This document shows positions 19,069 through 30,025 of a stretch of 58,042 bases of DNA, piece by piece. Under the pieces are notes generated by a model that saw only the letters and a program-made list of their open reading frames with translations, ran no database searches and was not told where the DNA came from. Position 1 is the first letter of the stretch. The number at the start of each line of letters is the position of its first letter. Position numbers and translations under genes: made by a program. This DNA comes from Streptomyces sp. CB02056 (lineage in GTDB: Bacteria; Actinomycetota; Actinomycetes; Streptomycetales; Streptomycetaceae): positions 225,058 through 283,099 of the forward strand of contig NZ_LIPD01000003.1 of assembly GCF_001905545.1 (NCBI RefSeq). The letters run 5' to 3'.

Positions 19069-19188
19069 ATGGACTACGTCAGCGCGATCGTGCCGCCGCT
19101 GGTCATGGCGATCGGCTTCGGATTCCTGGTGCGGGCCATCGTCCGCAGCCAGGGCGGGGCCCAGCGGGCCAAGGAAGACCTCGACTGA
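19069..19188 (+). CDS. 39-aa single-pass membrane protein following lysS
   Basis: ATG at 19069, preceded by GAGGAG (19055-19060) in the end of lysS. Residues 4-25 are hydrophobic (VSAIVPPLVMAIGFGFLVRA) and the end is charged (AQRAKEDLD). The tight spacing and good ribosome site make it a real gene despite its size. Small membrane proteins of this type are usual after lysS in streptomycetes (remembered). Function is unknown. Confidence 0.75.
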   Translation: MDYVSAIVPPLVMAIGFGFLVRAIVRSQGGAQRAKEDLD

Positions 19189-19209
19189 CCCCGTCAGCCG
19201 CCCCGAACG

Positions 19210-19256
19210 ACCGGCGCGCCGCCATTCCCGATTCCCGGGGGTGGCGGCGCGCCGGT
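19210..19256 (+). terminator. Terminator of the lysS transcript
   Basis: 15-bp perfect stem ACCGGCGCGCCGCCA / TGGCGGCGCGCCGGT (19210-19224 and 19242-19256) with a 17-nt loop; short TTGG after it. Confidence 0.8.
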
Positions 19257-19307
19257 TTGGCGCACTTCACAAGATTTGCCCCATTCACTCCCTATCCTGG
19301 CCGCACT

Positions 19308-19745
19308 ATGGTCCGGCAACTCGGCGAACTTGAGAACGCCATCATGACCCGGGTGTGGCAGTGGAACCGACCGGTCACGGTTCGCGAGGTTCTCCTGGAT
19401 CTGCGGTCGGAACGCGAAATCGCGTACACCACGGTGATGACCGTCCTGGACAAGCTCCACAGAAAGGGCTGGCTGCGCCGCGAGCGGGTCGGCCGGGCCT
19501 ATCGTTATGAACCGGTCTCCTCACGTGAGGCGTACACGGCGGCCCTGATGAACGACGCCTGGGCCACCGGTGACAATCCGGCGGCGGCCCTGGTGCACTT
19601 CTTCGGCCTGATGTCGCCCGAGCAACGCGAAGCGCTCCGGGACGCCTTGCGGGTGGCCGCTCTGTTCCCGCCCGATCCGGCCGGCGCGGATTCCGCGGAC
19701 GGCGGACCGGATACCGGTGGGACGGAACCGGGAGCGGCGCGATAA
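19308..19745 (+). CDS. BlaI/MecI/CopY-family transcriptional regulator
   Basis: 145 residues from ATG at 19308; -10 TATCCT at 19293-19298, no ribosome site. The winged helix occupies about residues 1-70: LGELENAIMTRVWQWNRPVTVREVL, AYTTVMTVLDKLHRKGWLRRER, GRAYRYEPVSSREAY. The middle part (75-120) carries the usual dimerisation helices and the Asp/Gly/Ala-rich end is unstructured. Members repress beta-lactamase, copper or envelope-stress genes and are usually paired with a BlaR1-type M56 protease; none is encoded here, so the inducing signal must be different. It lies just before, and in the same direction as, the ArgA-like gene, whose promoter overlaps its stop codon. Confidence 0.9.
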   Translation: MVRQLGELENAIMTRVWQWNRPVTVREVLLDLRSEREIAYTTVMTVLDKLHRKGWLRRERVGRAYRYEPVSSREAYTAALMNDAWATGDNPAAALVHFFGLMSPEQREALRDALRVAALFPPDPAGADSADGGPDTGGTEPGAAR

Positions 19746-19755
19746 CGTCCCGACC

Positions 19756-20292
19756 ATGGAGGTCACCATCCGCCGGGCGCGGACCACGGACGTGCGGGCA
19801 GTGCGCAGGCTCATCGACACCTACTCACGCGACGGCATTCTGCTGGACAAGCCCACAGTCACACTGTTCGAATCCGTCCAGGAGTTCTGGGTCGCGGAAC
19901 GGGACGACAACGGCGTGGTGGTGGCCTGCGGCGCACTGCACGTGATGTGGGAGGACCTCGCCGAGGTCCGCACGCTCGCGGTGGATCCGGTCGCCCGGGG
20001 CACCGGGATCGGGCACCTGCTGCTGGAGAAGCTGGTGCAGACCGCGCGCTGGCTGGGCGTCCGTCGGATTTTCTGCTTGACGTTCGAGGTCGCGTTCTTC
20101 GCGAAACACGGTTTCGTCGAGATCGGCGAGGTCCAGGAAACCGATGATGGTACGACAGACCCGGCGGCGATCGCTACGGATGTCTATGAAGAACTCCTCC
20201 GCTCGTACGATGAAGGCGTCGCCGAGTTCCTCGACCTGGAGCGGGTGAAGCCCAACACACTGGGCAACTCGCGCATGCTGCTGCACCTCTGA
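19756..20292 (+). CDS. GNAT acetyltransferase, probable amino-acid N-acetyltransferase (ArgA-like)
   Basis: 178 residues from ATG at 19756. The -10 TAACGT (19743-19748) overlaps the stop of the BlaI-like gene and lies 7 nt before the start, so it has its own leaderless promoter. GNAT motifs: IRRARTTDVRAVRRLID at the N-terminus, EVRTLAVDPVARGTGIGHLLLEKLV for acetyl-CoA binding (about 77-101), and FCLTFEVAFFAKHGF. The sequence resembles the short actinobacterial glutamate N-acetyltransferases (Rv2747 type), which make N-acetylglutamate for arginine synthesis. No arginine genes are adjacent. Substrate assignment is by remembered similarity. Confidence 0.8.
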   Translation: MEVTIRRARTTDVRAVRRLIDTYSRDGILLDKPTVTLFESVQEFWVAERDDNGVVVACGALHVMWEDLAEVRTLAVDPVARGTGIGHLLLEKLVQTARWLGVRRIFCLTFEVAFFAKHGFVEIGEVQETDDGTTDPAAIATDVYEELLRSYDEGVAEFLDLERVKPNTLGNSRMLLHL

Positions 20293-20329
20293 GCCGCTCC
20301 AACCGGGTCAAGGGTTTGTGTTTTCCGGA

Positions 20330-20342
20330 GAAAGGCGCTTTC
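20330..20342. promoter_or_regulatory. Small dyad in the lsr2 upstream region
   Basis: GAAAGGCGCTTTC: 5-bp arms around GCG, within the relatively T-rich stretch 20313-20352 that precedes lsr2. It may be an operator or part of the leader. Lsr2 prefers AT-rich DNA, so self-binding is possible but not shown. Confidence 0.3.
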
Positions 20343-20383
20343 CTTTCCTTAGGCAATGGGTCGTTTAGCGGAAAGGGAAGCCC

Positions 20384-20737
20384 GTGGCACAGAGGGTGCA
20401 GGTCATTCTTGAAGACGATCTCGACGGCGGTTCGGCGGACGAGACGGTGACGTTCGCCCTCGACGGCGTTGCCTACGAGATCGACCTGAAGAGCGCCAAC
20501 GCGGACAAGCTCCGCGGCCTGCTGGCGCCGTACGTGGAGAAGGGCCGCAAGCAGAGCGGCCGGCTCGCCGGTGCCCGTCGTCCGGGCCGCGGCACCGCGG
20601 CGCGTCCGGCCGGCGGCGGCGCCCCGGACACCGCCAAGATCCGCGCGTGGGCCAAGGAGCAGGGCCTGGAGGTCAACGACCGCGGCCGCGTTCCGAGCAA
20701 CGTCCGCGAGGCCTACGAGAAGGCCAACGCGTCCTGA
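20384..20737 (+). CDS. lsr2: Nucleoid-associated protein Lsr2
   Basis: 117 residues from GTG with a GGAAAGGGAAG site. Lsr2 bridges and silences AT-rich, often horizontally acquired, DNA; in Streptomyces it holds back specialised metabolite clusters. The N-terminal oligomerisation domain (1-55) begins MAQRVQVILEDDLDGG and includes VTFALDGVAYEIDLK. A flexible basic linker (55-82) leads to the C-terminal DNA-binding domain IRAWAKEQGLEVNDRGRVPSNV, with the AT-hook-like RGR at 100-102 and VREAYEKA. Length and motifs fit the family exactly. It is monocistronic, with a strong terminator at 20811-20839. Confidence 0.96.
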   Translation: MAQRVQVILEDDLDGGSADETVTFALDGVAYEIDLKSANADKLRGLLAPYVEKGRKQSGRLAGARRPGRGTAARPAGGGAPDTAKIRAWAKEQGLEVNDRGRVPSNVREAYEKANAS

Positions 20738-20810
20738 TCCCGGCGCCGCGGGCCCGCCGGAGCGGGTGCGGGGCCCGGCGGCCGGGGACGGCCGCCACCA
20801 TCACACGCAC

Positions 20811-20839
20811 GGGGCGCGGAGGAGTCTCCTCCGCGCCCC
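20811..20839 (+). terminator. Terminator of lsr2
   Basis: GGGGCGCGGAGGAG / CTCCTCCGCGCCCC, a perfect 14-bp inverted repeat around a single T; in RNA a 12-bp stem with a 5-nt loop. It lies 74 bp after the lsr2 stop. Confidence 0.8.
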
Positions 20840-21195
20840 GCGGCGCGTGCCCGGAGGAGCCCGCCGCGGCCGGCCCCGGGGGCCGTCCCGGGCAGCGGCC
20901 CGGGTAGCGGCTCGGGCACCGGCTCGGGCGGCGGAACAATCACGGGCCGTGCGACGCTGTAGGGGCGAAGCGGCAACGCGGACGGCACCGGGGCGACGTG
21001 CCCGGCACCCCGTCCGCCGTCGAACCGCCGTCACCGCGGCCCGACTTCTCGCCAGGCGAACACCGCCACCGCGGAAACTGCGCGAGAACCGCCCCGATAC
21101 CGGGTATGAATGCAGGTGGACGGGTTCTTCGGCCCGTCCAGGGGCAGTATGTGCGACCGGCCGGAGGGGTTCCGGCGGCGGCGTCGGCGGCACGT
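20840..21195. other. Gene-free stretch between lsr2 and the clpC control region
   Basis: Very GC-rich, with Gly/Pro-coding shadow frames on both strands and no frame with a ribosome site or recognisable domain. TCGCCAGGCGA at 21051-21061 is a small dyad resembling half of the ClgR operator, possibly a weak second site. Nothing else is visible. Confidence 0.5.
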
Positions 21196-21209
21196 GTTCG
21201 CCGATGGCG
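21196..21209 (+). promoter_or_regulatory. ClgR-type operator upstream of clpC
   Basis: GTTCGCCGATGGCG matches the remembered ClgR operator GTTCGC-N5-GCG, and its core CGCC-GAT-GGCG also fits the corynebacterial motif. ClgR activates clp and lon genes under proteotoxic stress. It lies 206 bp before the clpC start. Two further small dyads, GGGAA-TTCCC (21241-21256) and CCCAAC-GTTGGG (21254-21270), follow in the presumed leader. Confidence 0.65.
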
Positions 21210-21347
21210 TAGCGGAATCCGGTGCATCCGGCCCACCTGTGGGAACACCGTTTCCCAACACCAGGTTGGGATTGGTGTCGGCTGGTCGCGCAGCATCTCG
21301 CTCCTCTACCGGGGAGTGAATCCGTGGGCCGCGCCGCTGAGCGGGAC

Positions 21348-21353
21348 TAGCAT
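21348..21353 (+). promoter_or_regulatory. Candidate -10 box of a proximal clpC promoter
   Basis: TAGCAT, 61 bp before the clpC ATG. No convincing -35 is seen at the right distance. A ClgR-dependent promoter further upstream, near 21230-21290, is equally possible. Confidence 0.35.
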
Positions 21354-21414
21354 GCGGAAGGACAGGGCGGGGACGGACCCCGAACTGCCCGACCGCTCTG
21401 AGGAGCGATAAACG

Positions 21415-23934
<2,520 letters not shown>

Positions 23935-23962
23935 CCCAACTTTTAACAGACAACTTCACAGC

Positions 23963-23998
23963 CACCGAGCCCCCGGCGTTGACGCCGGGGGCTCGGTG
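23963..23998 (+). terminator. Terminator of clpC
   Basis: Perfect 16-bp stem: CACCGAGCCCCCGGCG (23963-23978) and CGCCGGGGGCTCGGTG (23983-23998) around a TTGA loop, 29 bp after the stop. Confidence 0.92.
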
Positions 23999-24278
23999 CG
24001 TTCGCTCCCGCCGCCAGCCGAACCGGTGCGGGCCGGGTCGGCTGGCCCCCGCGCTGGCTGGTGCGGGTGCGCTCGGTTTCTCACCGACCTTTCACGAACA
24101 TACGGTTGACAGGCGGTCAGATGATGGGAAGTCGCGGAGGATAGCGCCGTGACCATGTCATGGTCAAGGTCTATCTTTTCCGTGCACGCTTGGATCAAAT
24201 GACGTCCACCTGTCTTTCATTTTGGTTTGCCGGGCTTTGGCCAAGAGCTGGGCCCTGGTCGGGGAGGACGTCACAACG

Positions 24279-26627
24279 TTGAAGAACACCAGGAGAACCG
24301 CTGCGGCTGCCACGGCCGCAGCGGTCATAGTCGCGCTCGGCACGGGCCTGTTCCCGGCCTCCGCCGTCGCCGCCGGCTCGGCCCCGGTCCCGCGGGACCC
24401 GGCCGACGCCGTCCAGAACACCGAGCACAACCTTCCGGGTCCGCTGACCGCGAAGGTGGAGGCGGAGCAGAAGGCCGCCACCGAGAAGCTCCTCAACGGC
24501 ACCGCCGAGGTCGAGCAGCACAACGGCAGCACCAGCGTGAAGCTCGGCAAGGACAAGTACGTCGAGCTCGCTCGCGAGCGCACGGACAAGATCTTCACCA
24601 TCCTGGTCGACTTCGGTGACCAGGTGGACAACACCACCAAGACGCCGGACGGCAAGGTCAAGTACGGCGGCGAGGCCGGCCCCAAGCACAACGAGATCGA
24701 GAAGCCGGACCCGGCCACCAACAACTCGACCGAGTGGCAGGCCGACTACAACCAGCAGCACTACCAGGACCTGTACTTCGCCAAGGACAAGCCCTCGCTG
24801 AAGACCTACTACGAGAAGCAGTCCTCGGGCCGCTACTCGGTCGACGGCGTGGTCTCGGACTGGGTCCGGGTGCCGTGGAACGAGGCCCGGTACGGCTCCG
24901 ACTACTGCGGCTCCAACGTCTGCGCCAGCGCCCAGGACCTGATCCGCGACGCCGTGGACATCTGGTACAAGGACCAGCAGGCCAAGGGCCAGACCGAGGC
25001 CCAGATCAAGGCCACGCTGGCCCAGTACGACCAGTGGGACCGCTACGGTTCGCACCACGACGGGAACTTCAACCAGCCCGACGGGTACATCGACCACTTC
25101 CAGATCGTGCACGCCGGCGAGGACAAGTCGGCCGGTGGCGGCAAGCAGGGCAGCAAGGCCCTGTGGGCGCACCGCTCGTACGTCTACGGCAACCTGCAGG
25201 GCACGGCCGGTCCCGAGGGCAACAAGCTCGGCGGCGTCCAGGTCGGCAACAGCGGCCTGTGGATCGGCGACTACACGATGCAGCCGGAGAACGGCGGCCT
25301 CGGCGTCTTCGCCCACGAGTACGGCCACGACCTCGGTCTGCCGGACCTCTACGACACCGCCGGCAAGGGCATCGACAACTCGGTCGGCTTCTGGTCGCTG
25401 ATGTCCTCCGGTTCCTGGCTCGGCGAGGGCAAGGACAGCATCGGCGACATGCCGAACGACCTCGACGCCTGGAGCAAGTACAAGCTGGGCTGGCTGAAGG
25501 CCGACCACGCCAAGGCGGGCACCGAGTCGACCCACCACATCGGCCCGGCGGAGTACAACAGCAACCTGCCGCAGGGTCTGATCGTCGACCTGCCGAAGAA
25601 GAGCATCACCACCGAGATCAACAAGCCGTTCGGCGGCACCGGTGAGTGGTGGAGCGGCAGCGCCGACAACCTGAACGTCACGCTCACCCGTGACATCGAC
25701 CTGACCGGCAAGACCAAGGCCAGCATCAACGCCAAGGCCTGGTACGAGCTGGAGCAGGACTTCGACTACGCGTTCGGCGAGGTCTCCACCGACGGCGGCA
25801 AGACCTGGACCGTCGTCGACGGCACCTGGAACGGGACCGCGCTGCCGCGCGAGAACGGCCGTCCGGCCATCAGCGGCCAGGTGGCCGCCTGGGGCGACCT
25901 GTCCTTCAACCTGGACGCCTACGCGGGCCAGAAGGTCAAGTTCCGCTACCACAACACCACCGACGGCGGCCTGCACTTCCGCGGCCTGACGCTGGACAAC
26001 ATCGCGGTCGTCGCCGACGGCGCCACCGTGTTCAGCGACGACGTCGAGAACGGTGACAACGGCTGGGTGGCCGACGGGTTCTCCCGCTTCGGCGGCTCGT
26101 ACACCAAGGACTACGCGCAGTACTACATCGCGGAGAACCGGCAGTACGTGTCCTTCGACCAGACCCTGAAGACCGGCCCGTACAACTTCGGCTTCGCCGA
26201 CAAGCCGAACTGGGTCGAGCACTACTCGTACCAGCCCGGCCTGCTGATCTGGTACTGGGACGAGTCGCAGACCGACAACAACGTCAGCGCCCACCCGGGC
26301 CAGGGCCTGATCCTGCCGGTCGACTCGCACCCGGCTCCGATGAAGTGGACCGACGGCACCCTGATGCGTCCGCGCATGCAGGGCTACGACTCCACCTTCG
26401 GCTCGCGCCGCACCTCCGGTCTGACCCTGCACAAGGCCGGTGTCGAGACCGTCATCCCGAAGGCCAAGGGCGTCGACGAGTTCAACGACCTGAAGTCGTG
26501 GTGGAGCAAGGACGACCAGTACAGCGGTGTCAACGTCCCGAAGACCGGGACCAGCATCGAGGTCGAGAACGAGTCCTCGAACTACCTGGAGACCTGGATC
26601 CGGGTCCGCCCGGTCGACAACTTCTGA
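24279..26627 (+). CDS. Secreted immune inhibitor A-like metalloprotease (peptidase M6)
   Basis: 782 residues from TTG at 24279, chosen because GGGGAGGA (24261-24268) lies 10 nt upstream and a good signal peptide follows (KNTRRT, hydrophobic Ala/Val core, cleavage near AVAAGS). A propeptide (about 35-110) precedes the zinc protease domain with HEYGHDLGLPD, H346 and H350 being metal ligands, and MSSGSW. After about residue 480 come beta-rich MAM/immunoglobulin-like segments (FGEVSTDGGKTWTVVDG, LDNIAVVADG) typical of InhA proteins. Substrates are probably extracellular proteins. The 280 bp upstream is relatively AT-rich (TCTATCTTTTCC, GTCTTTCATTTTGG), a likely regulated promoter. It stands alone between two terminators. 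Confidence 0.92.
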   Translation: MKNTRRTAAAATAAAVIVALGTGLFPASAVAAGSAPVPRDPADAVQNTEHNLPGPLTAKVEAEQKAATEKLLNGTAEVEQHNGSTSVKLGKDKYVELARERTDKIFTILVDFGDQVDNTTKTPDGKVKYGGEAGPKHNEIEKPDPATNNSTEWQADYNQQHYQDLYFAKDKPSLKTYYEKQSSGRYSVDGVVSDWVRVPWNEARYGSDYCGSNVCASAQDLIRDAVDIWYKDQQAKGQTEAQIKATLAQYDQWDRYGSHHDGNFNQPDGYIDHFQIVHAGEDKSAGGGKQGSKALWAHRSYVYGNLQGTAGPEGNKLGGVQVGNSGLWIGDYTMQPENGGLGVFAHEYGHDLGLPDLYDTAGKGIDNSVGFWSLMSSGSWLGEGKDSIGDMPNDLDAWSKYKLGWLKADHAKAGTESTHHIGPAEYNSNLPQGLIVDLPKKSITTEINKPFGGTGEWWSGSADNLNVTLTRDIDLTGKTKASINAKAWYELEQDFDYAFGEVSTDGGKTWTVVDGTWNGTALPRENGRPAISGQVAAWGDLSFNLDAYAGQKVKFRYHNTTDGGLHFRGLTLDNIAVVADGATVFSDDVENGDNGWVADGFSRFGGSYTKDYAQYYIAENRQYVSFDQTLKTGPYNFGFADKPNWVEHYSYQPGLLIWYWDESQTDNNVSAHPGQGLILPVDSHPAPMKWTDGTLMRPRMQGYDSTFGSRRTSGLTLHKAGVETVIPKAKGVDEFNDLKSWWSKDDQYSGVNVPKTGTSIEVENESSNYLETWIRVRPVDNF

Positions 26628-26681
26628 TCGTCGCCCCCCGGGTAGCGATCGGCCTGTGACCAGGCAGCTCTGACAACTCCA

Positions 26682-26722
26682 CGTCCGGCCCGTCCCCGCA
26701 GCGCGTGGGGGCGGGCCGGACG
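26682..26722. terminator. Bidirectional terminator between convergent genes
   Basis: CGTCCGGCCCG (26682-26692) pairs with CGGGCCGGACG (26712-26722), extended by a CCCC/GGGG inner stem. The right arm is followed by CTTTGTC. It lies between the M6 protease (+) and the aldolase-like gene (-). Confidence 0.8.
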
Positions 26723-26727
26723 CTTTG

Positions 26728-27969
26728 TCAGGCCCGGACGTCCGGCAGCCGGTCCAGGAAGGCGGCGGCCGCCACCGCGACGTCGGCGGCGGTCCAGTCG
26801 AGGGCGGGCGCGGCGACCGTGACCTCGGTCACCGACAGCCCCGGCGGCCCGCCCGCGCGCCAGGCGCCGAACAGCCCGATCCCGGTGTCCTCGGCCAGCC
26901 CCAGCCCGGCCTCCTCCAACTCCCCGACCGGGTACGGCAGCCAGAGCTGGAACTGGTGGGTGTGCGGCGGGGCCGGATGCACCCGGGCACCGGGGACGGC
27001 CGCGAACGCCCGGGCCAGCGCCCCGGCGACCGTCCGGGCGTGCGCCACGTACCCGGCCAGCCGCGGCAGTTCGCGCTCCAGCCCGGCCAGCGCGGCGAGC
27101 GCGAACGGCCACTGCTGGTAGAGCTGGCCGCCGTAGCGGTGCCGCCAGGCCCGGGCGGTGCGGACGAAGCCGCCCGGGCCGGCCAGCGCGGCGCCGCTGA
27201 TCCCGCCGAGCGTCTTGTAGAAGGAGACGTAGACCGAGTCGGCCAGGCCGGCGAGCTCCGGCAGCGGCCGGCCGAGGGCGACCGCGGACTCCCAGATCCG
27301 GGCGCCGTCCAGGTGCAGCGCCGCGCCGTGCTCCTCCCGCACCACCGCGGCCAGCTCCACCAGCTCCGGCCAGCCGGGCAGCACGAACCCGGCGTCGCGC
27401 AGCGGCAGCTCCAGGCTCAGCGCGGCGTAGGGCTCGTCCAGGGCCCGCAGCTCCTCGGCGGTGGGCTGGCGCGGCTCGTCGGTCGGCCAGAGGCTGCGCA
27501 GCCCGGACAGCACGCCGAGCGCGTGCCGCTCGTGCCGGTCGGTGTGGGCCAGCGGGTGGGTGACCACGGTGCGGCACCCGGCGGCCTCGGCGTGGATCCG
27601 CAGGGCGATCTGCTGGGCCATCGTGCCGGTCGGGAAGAAGGCCGCGTCCTCGGTGCCGAGCAGCTCGGCGACCCGGTGCTCCAGGGTGCGGACCACGCCG
27701 TCGCCGTACTGGTCCGGGCGGCCGTCCAGGTCGGGGGCGCCGTGCGGCTCGGGGGCGGCGTCCGGGTCGGGTGCTCCGTCCGGACCGGCAGCGTCCGGGT
27801 CGGGGGCGGCGCCCGGCGGCGGGCCGGCCAGGTCGGCGAGGCGTTCGCGGATGCTCTGCGGCCGGGCCCCGGACAGCAGCCGTTCGCAGCCGCGCAGGGC
27901 GGCGAAGCGGCGGTCCGGCAGGCTCGGGCGGTCACCGGCGTCGGTGTCTTCGCTCCTGTTGCCATACAT
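26728..27969 (-). CDS. Threonine aldolase / beta-eliminating lyase family PLP enzyme
   Basis: 413 residues from ATG at 27969; no good ribosome site is seen, and the frame is open 36 codons further upstream. Fold-type I PLP enzyme of the low-specificity threonine aldolase group, which cleaves threonine to glycine and acetaldehyde. Motifs: FFPTGTMAQQIALRIHAEAAG, LHLDGARIWESAVALG (Asp of the cofactor site) and SVYVSFYKTLGGISGAAL with the Schiff-base Lys. Between residues 45 and 80 is a low-complexity insert of Asp/Pro/Ala/Gly repeats (PDPDA, APDPDAAPEP) unlike ordinary family members. Stand-alone transcript; exact substrate uncertain. Confidence 0.82.
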   Translation of the reverse strand: MYGNRSEDTDAGDRPSLPDRRFAALRGCERLLSGARPQSIRERLADLAGPPPGAAPDPDAAGPDGAPDPDAAPEPHGAPDLDGRPDQYGDGVVRTLEHRVAELLGTEDAAFFPTGTMAQQIALRIHAEAAGCRTVVTHPLAHTDRHERHALGVLSGLRSLWPTDEPRQPTAEELRALDEPYAALSLELPLRDAGFVLPGWPELVELAAVVREEHGAALHLDGARIWESAVALGRPLPELAGLADSVYVSFYKTLGGISGAALAGPGGFVRTARAWRHRYGGQLYQQWPFALAALAGLERELPRLAGYVAHARTVAGALARAFAAVPGARVHPAPPHTHQFQLWLPYPVGELEEAGLGLAEDTGIGLFGAWRAGGPPGLSVTEVTVAAPALDWTAADVAVAAAAFLDRLPDVRA

Positions 27970-28323
27970 GGCTCGATGGTCCCGCAGCGGGCCGGACCGG
28001 TCAGCGGTGCGGACGGAAAGCGGTTCGAGCGCGCGAAACCCCGGCCGCGCGTGGTGCTGGTCACAGGCCTCCGGCACGGTACGACCGGCGGTAGTAGCGG
28101 GGCCGGGGAAGCGGCGGACGGCCCGGAGCGGTCATGCGCGATCCGATCTCATGATCATTGCTCCGTCGGTTTGAATCTCCGGCGCCACGATGACTACACG
28201 CCGTAGTACATCACCGCGTTTGGGACTCCGCCCGGTGACCGTTACACCTGAGTGGTCCCCCGCTCAGCACGCGCCCGAACGGGCGCTTCGTGCTGCCCTC
28301 GTACGATCCGTGAGGTACGGCAG
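27970..28323. other. Divergent promoter region between the aldolase-like and M23 genes
   Basis: 354 bp, less GC-rich than its surroundings between 28140 and 28230. It holds the palindrome ATGATCAT (28152-28159) and a leader hairpin AGCACG-GCCCG / GGGC-CGTGCT around 28266-28294 just before the M23 start. I looked for a c-di-AMP (ydaO-type) riboswitch because such leaders often precede cell-wall hydrolases in streptomycetes; the conserved GGGGGAGCC-type core is absent. No gene is visible. Confidence 0.45.
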
Positions 28324-29256
28324 ATGTCCACCGTCCCACCCGTGGGGCCGGCCCTGCGCCGGCTCGCCGCCCAGGCGGCGGCCCGGGCCGCCGTCTGGCA
28401 GCCCCGGATCGGCCACGCCGTCCGCACCCAGGCCGCGCCGCTGCGCGCCCTCGGGGCGCCCCGGCACACCACCCTGCCCGGCAGCCGTCAGCGGGCCGAG
28501 CACGACCACGCGCTGGCCTCGGCCGGAGCGGTCGCCACGCTGCTCGCCGGCGTGCTGCTGGTGGCCACCCCGGGCACCGCCTCGGCGCAGACCGTACGGC
28601 CCACCACGCCGGGCAGCTCGGCCTTCACCGTGCCGCGGGCGGAGGTGCCGAGCGCGGGGCTGGTCCAGGTGGCCGGCCCCAGCCCGTACAAGCTGCCCGA
28701 CGACGGCGACTCGGCACAGGAGTTCGTGACGGTGGCGCCCAACCTGCTGCCGTTCGAACCGCCGGCACCGGAGCCGGAGCCGGAGCCCGCCGACGAGCCG
28801 GCCCCGGAGGCCGGACCCGCGCCGGAGTCCGGGCCCGCGCCGACTCCCGGGTGGTCGGCACCGGTGCCGAACGCGCCGACCAGCAACCCGTACGGGAAGG
28901 CCAACCGCAGCTACGCCGCCGGGTACCACACCGGGGTGGACTTCGCGGTCTCCCCGGGCACGCCGCTGCTGGCGGTCGGCGACGCGAGCGTGGTGTCGGC
29001 CGGCTGGGACGGCGCGTACGGCAAGGAGGTCGTGCTGCGGCTGGCGGACGGGCACTTCGCGCAGTACGCCCACATGTCCTCGGTCACCGTCTCGGCGGGC
29101 CAGCGGGTGTCCGCGGGCGAGCGGATCGGGCTGTCCGGGAGCACCGGCAACTCGACCGGCCCGCACCTGCACTTCGAGATCCGCACCAGCAACCGCTACG
29201 GCGCGGTGGTCAACCCGATCGCGTACCTGGCGGGGCACGGCGTCACGGACTTCTGA
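28324..29256 (+). CDS. Secreted M23 (LytM) family peptidoglycan endopeptidase
   Basis: 310 residues from ATG with GAGGTA upstream. The N-terminus is long and basic before the hydrophobic signal/anchor segment (about 65-82, ASAGAVATLLAGVLLVATPG, then TASAQT, a probable cleavage site). Residues 140-180 are a Pro/Glu wall-spanning repeat (EPEPEPADEPAPE). The C-terminal LytM domain (about 195-305) has GYHTGVDFAV, GKEVVLRLADGHFAQYAHMS and GPHLHFEIRTS, so the zinc ligands His/Asp and HxH are present and the enzyme should be active on peptide cross-links. Likely role in cell-wall remodelling. Confidence 0.93.
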   Translation: MSTVPPVGPALRRLAAQAAARAAVWQPRIGHAVRTQAAPLRALGAPRHTTLPGSRQRAEHDHALASAGAVATLLAGVLLVATPGTASAQTVRPTTPGSSAFTVPRAEVPSAGLVQVAGPSPYKLPDDGDSAQEFVTVAPNLLPFEPPAPEPEPEPADEPAPEAGPAPESGPAPTPGWSAPVPNAPTSNPYGKANRSYAAGYHTGVDFAVSPGTPLLAVGDASVVSAGWDGAYGKEVVLRLADGHFAQYAHMSSVTVSAGQRVSAGERIGLSGSTGNSTGPHLHFEIRTSNRYGAVVNPIAYLAGHGVTDF

Positions 29257-29293
29257 GCCGCCCCGGGCGCCGGGCCCTGCGGGACCGGCGCCC

Positions 29294-29926
29294 TCAGCCG
29301 GTGGTGCGGGCGGGGTGGCTGATCCCGGCGCCGATCTCCAGCGCGATGTCCCGGGCCGCCCCGATCGCCTCGTCCAGGCCGGCGGGGGGCGGCTGCTCGC
29401 CCCACACGTTCGGGGTGTGGCCGCAGTCCGCCTTGTCCTGCTTGAGCAGGAACAGCGACGAGTGGACGGTGAACAGCGCCATCGCGGCCCGCAGCCGGTC
29501 GTGGAAGTCCGCCCCCGGCCCGTGCACCAGCTGCATCATGGTGATCATGCGGTCCCGGAAGGCCAGCCCGGCCGGGGATTCGCGCAGCGCGGGCTGGTTC
29601 TCGTGGAAGAAGCGCAGCAGCGGGGCCCGCTCGGCCATCCCGTCCGCGAAGCGGCGGATCAGCTCGTCGCGCATCTCCGGGCTCCAGGCCTGCTTGCGGC
29701 CCCACGCGATGGACTCGTCGATCGGCGCGGCCATCCGCTCGACGATGCCGAGGACGATGTCGTCCTTGGTCTTGAAGTGGTAGTAGAGCGCGGCCTTGGT
29801 GACGCCCAGGCGGTCGGCGATCTCGCGCAGTGAGGTCTGCTCGTAGCCCTGCTCGGCGAAGAGCTCCAGTGACACCTCGATGATGCGAGCCCGGGTGTCG
29901 CTGCGGGGGCTGTGCGGAGTGCCCAT
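29294..29926 (-). CDS. TetR-family repressor
   Basis: 210 residues from ATG at 29926 with TGAGG upstream; an ATG 12 nt earlier is possible. N-terminal helix-turn-helix: ARIIEVSLELFAEQGYEQTSLREIADRLGVTKAALYYHFKTKDDI, the classic TetR signature. The C-terminal ligand domain (about 60-200) is helical with HENQPALRESPAG and MITMMQLVHG. It is divergent from an EmrB/QacA-type exporter gene, the usual arrangement in which the regulator represses the pump until a drug binds. Candidate operator at 30026-30079. Confidence 0.93.
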   Translation of the reverse strand: MGTPHSPRSDTRARIIEVSLELFAEQGYEQTSLREIADRLGVTKAALYYHFKTKDDIVLGIVERMAAPIDESIAWGRKQAWSPEMRDELIRRFADGMAERAPLLRFFHENQPALRESPAGLAFRDRMITMMQLVHGPGADFHDRLRAAMALFTVHSSLFLLKQDKADCGHTPNVWGEQPPPAGLDEAIGAARDIALEIGAGISHPARTTG

Positions 29927-30025
29927 GGCCTGCCTCATGACTGCGTCGGTGACTACTGCGGACCCCGGAGCGGTGTCCGCCCCGGGCCCATTCTCCCTGC
30001 CCAGAAGGCCGGTCGGGAAACTGGC

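Noticed and set aside
19257..19307. A longer start for the BlaI-like regulator
   Set aside because: The extra residues precede the conserved winged helix, and the -10 box at 19293-19298 lies within that stretch.
20738..20960. A protein-coding gene after lsr2
   Set aside because: Open frames exist on both strands but are repetitive Arg/Gly/Pro sequences crossing the lsr2 terminator.
23999..24278. A small gene between clpC and the M6 protease
   Set aside because: Frames here are short, lack ribosome sites and span the presumed promoter of the protease.
27970..28323. A c-di-AMP (ydaO-type) riboswitch before the M23 peptidase gene
   Set aside because: Expected from biology and from DisA being in the window, but the conserved core motifs are not there; only a simple hairpin is seen.
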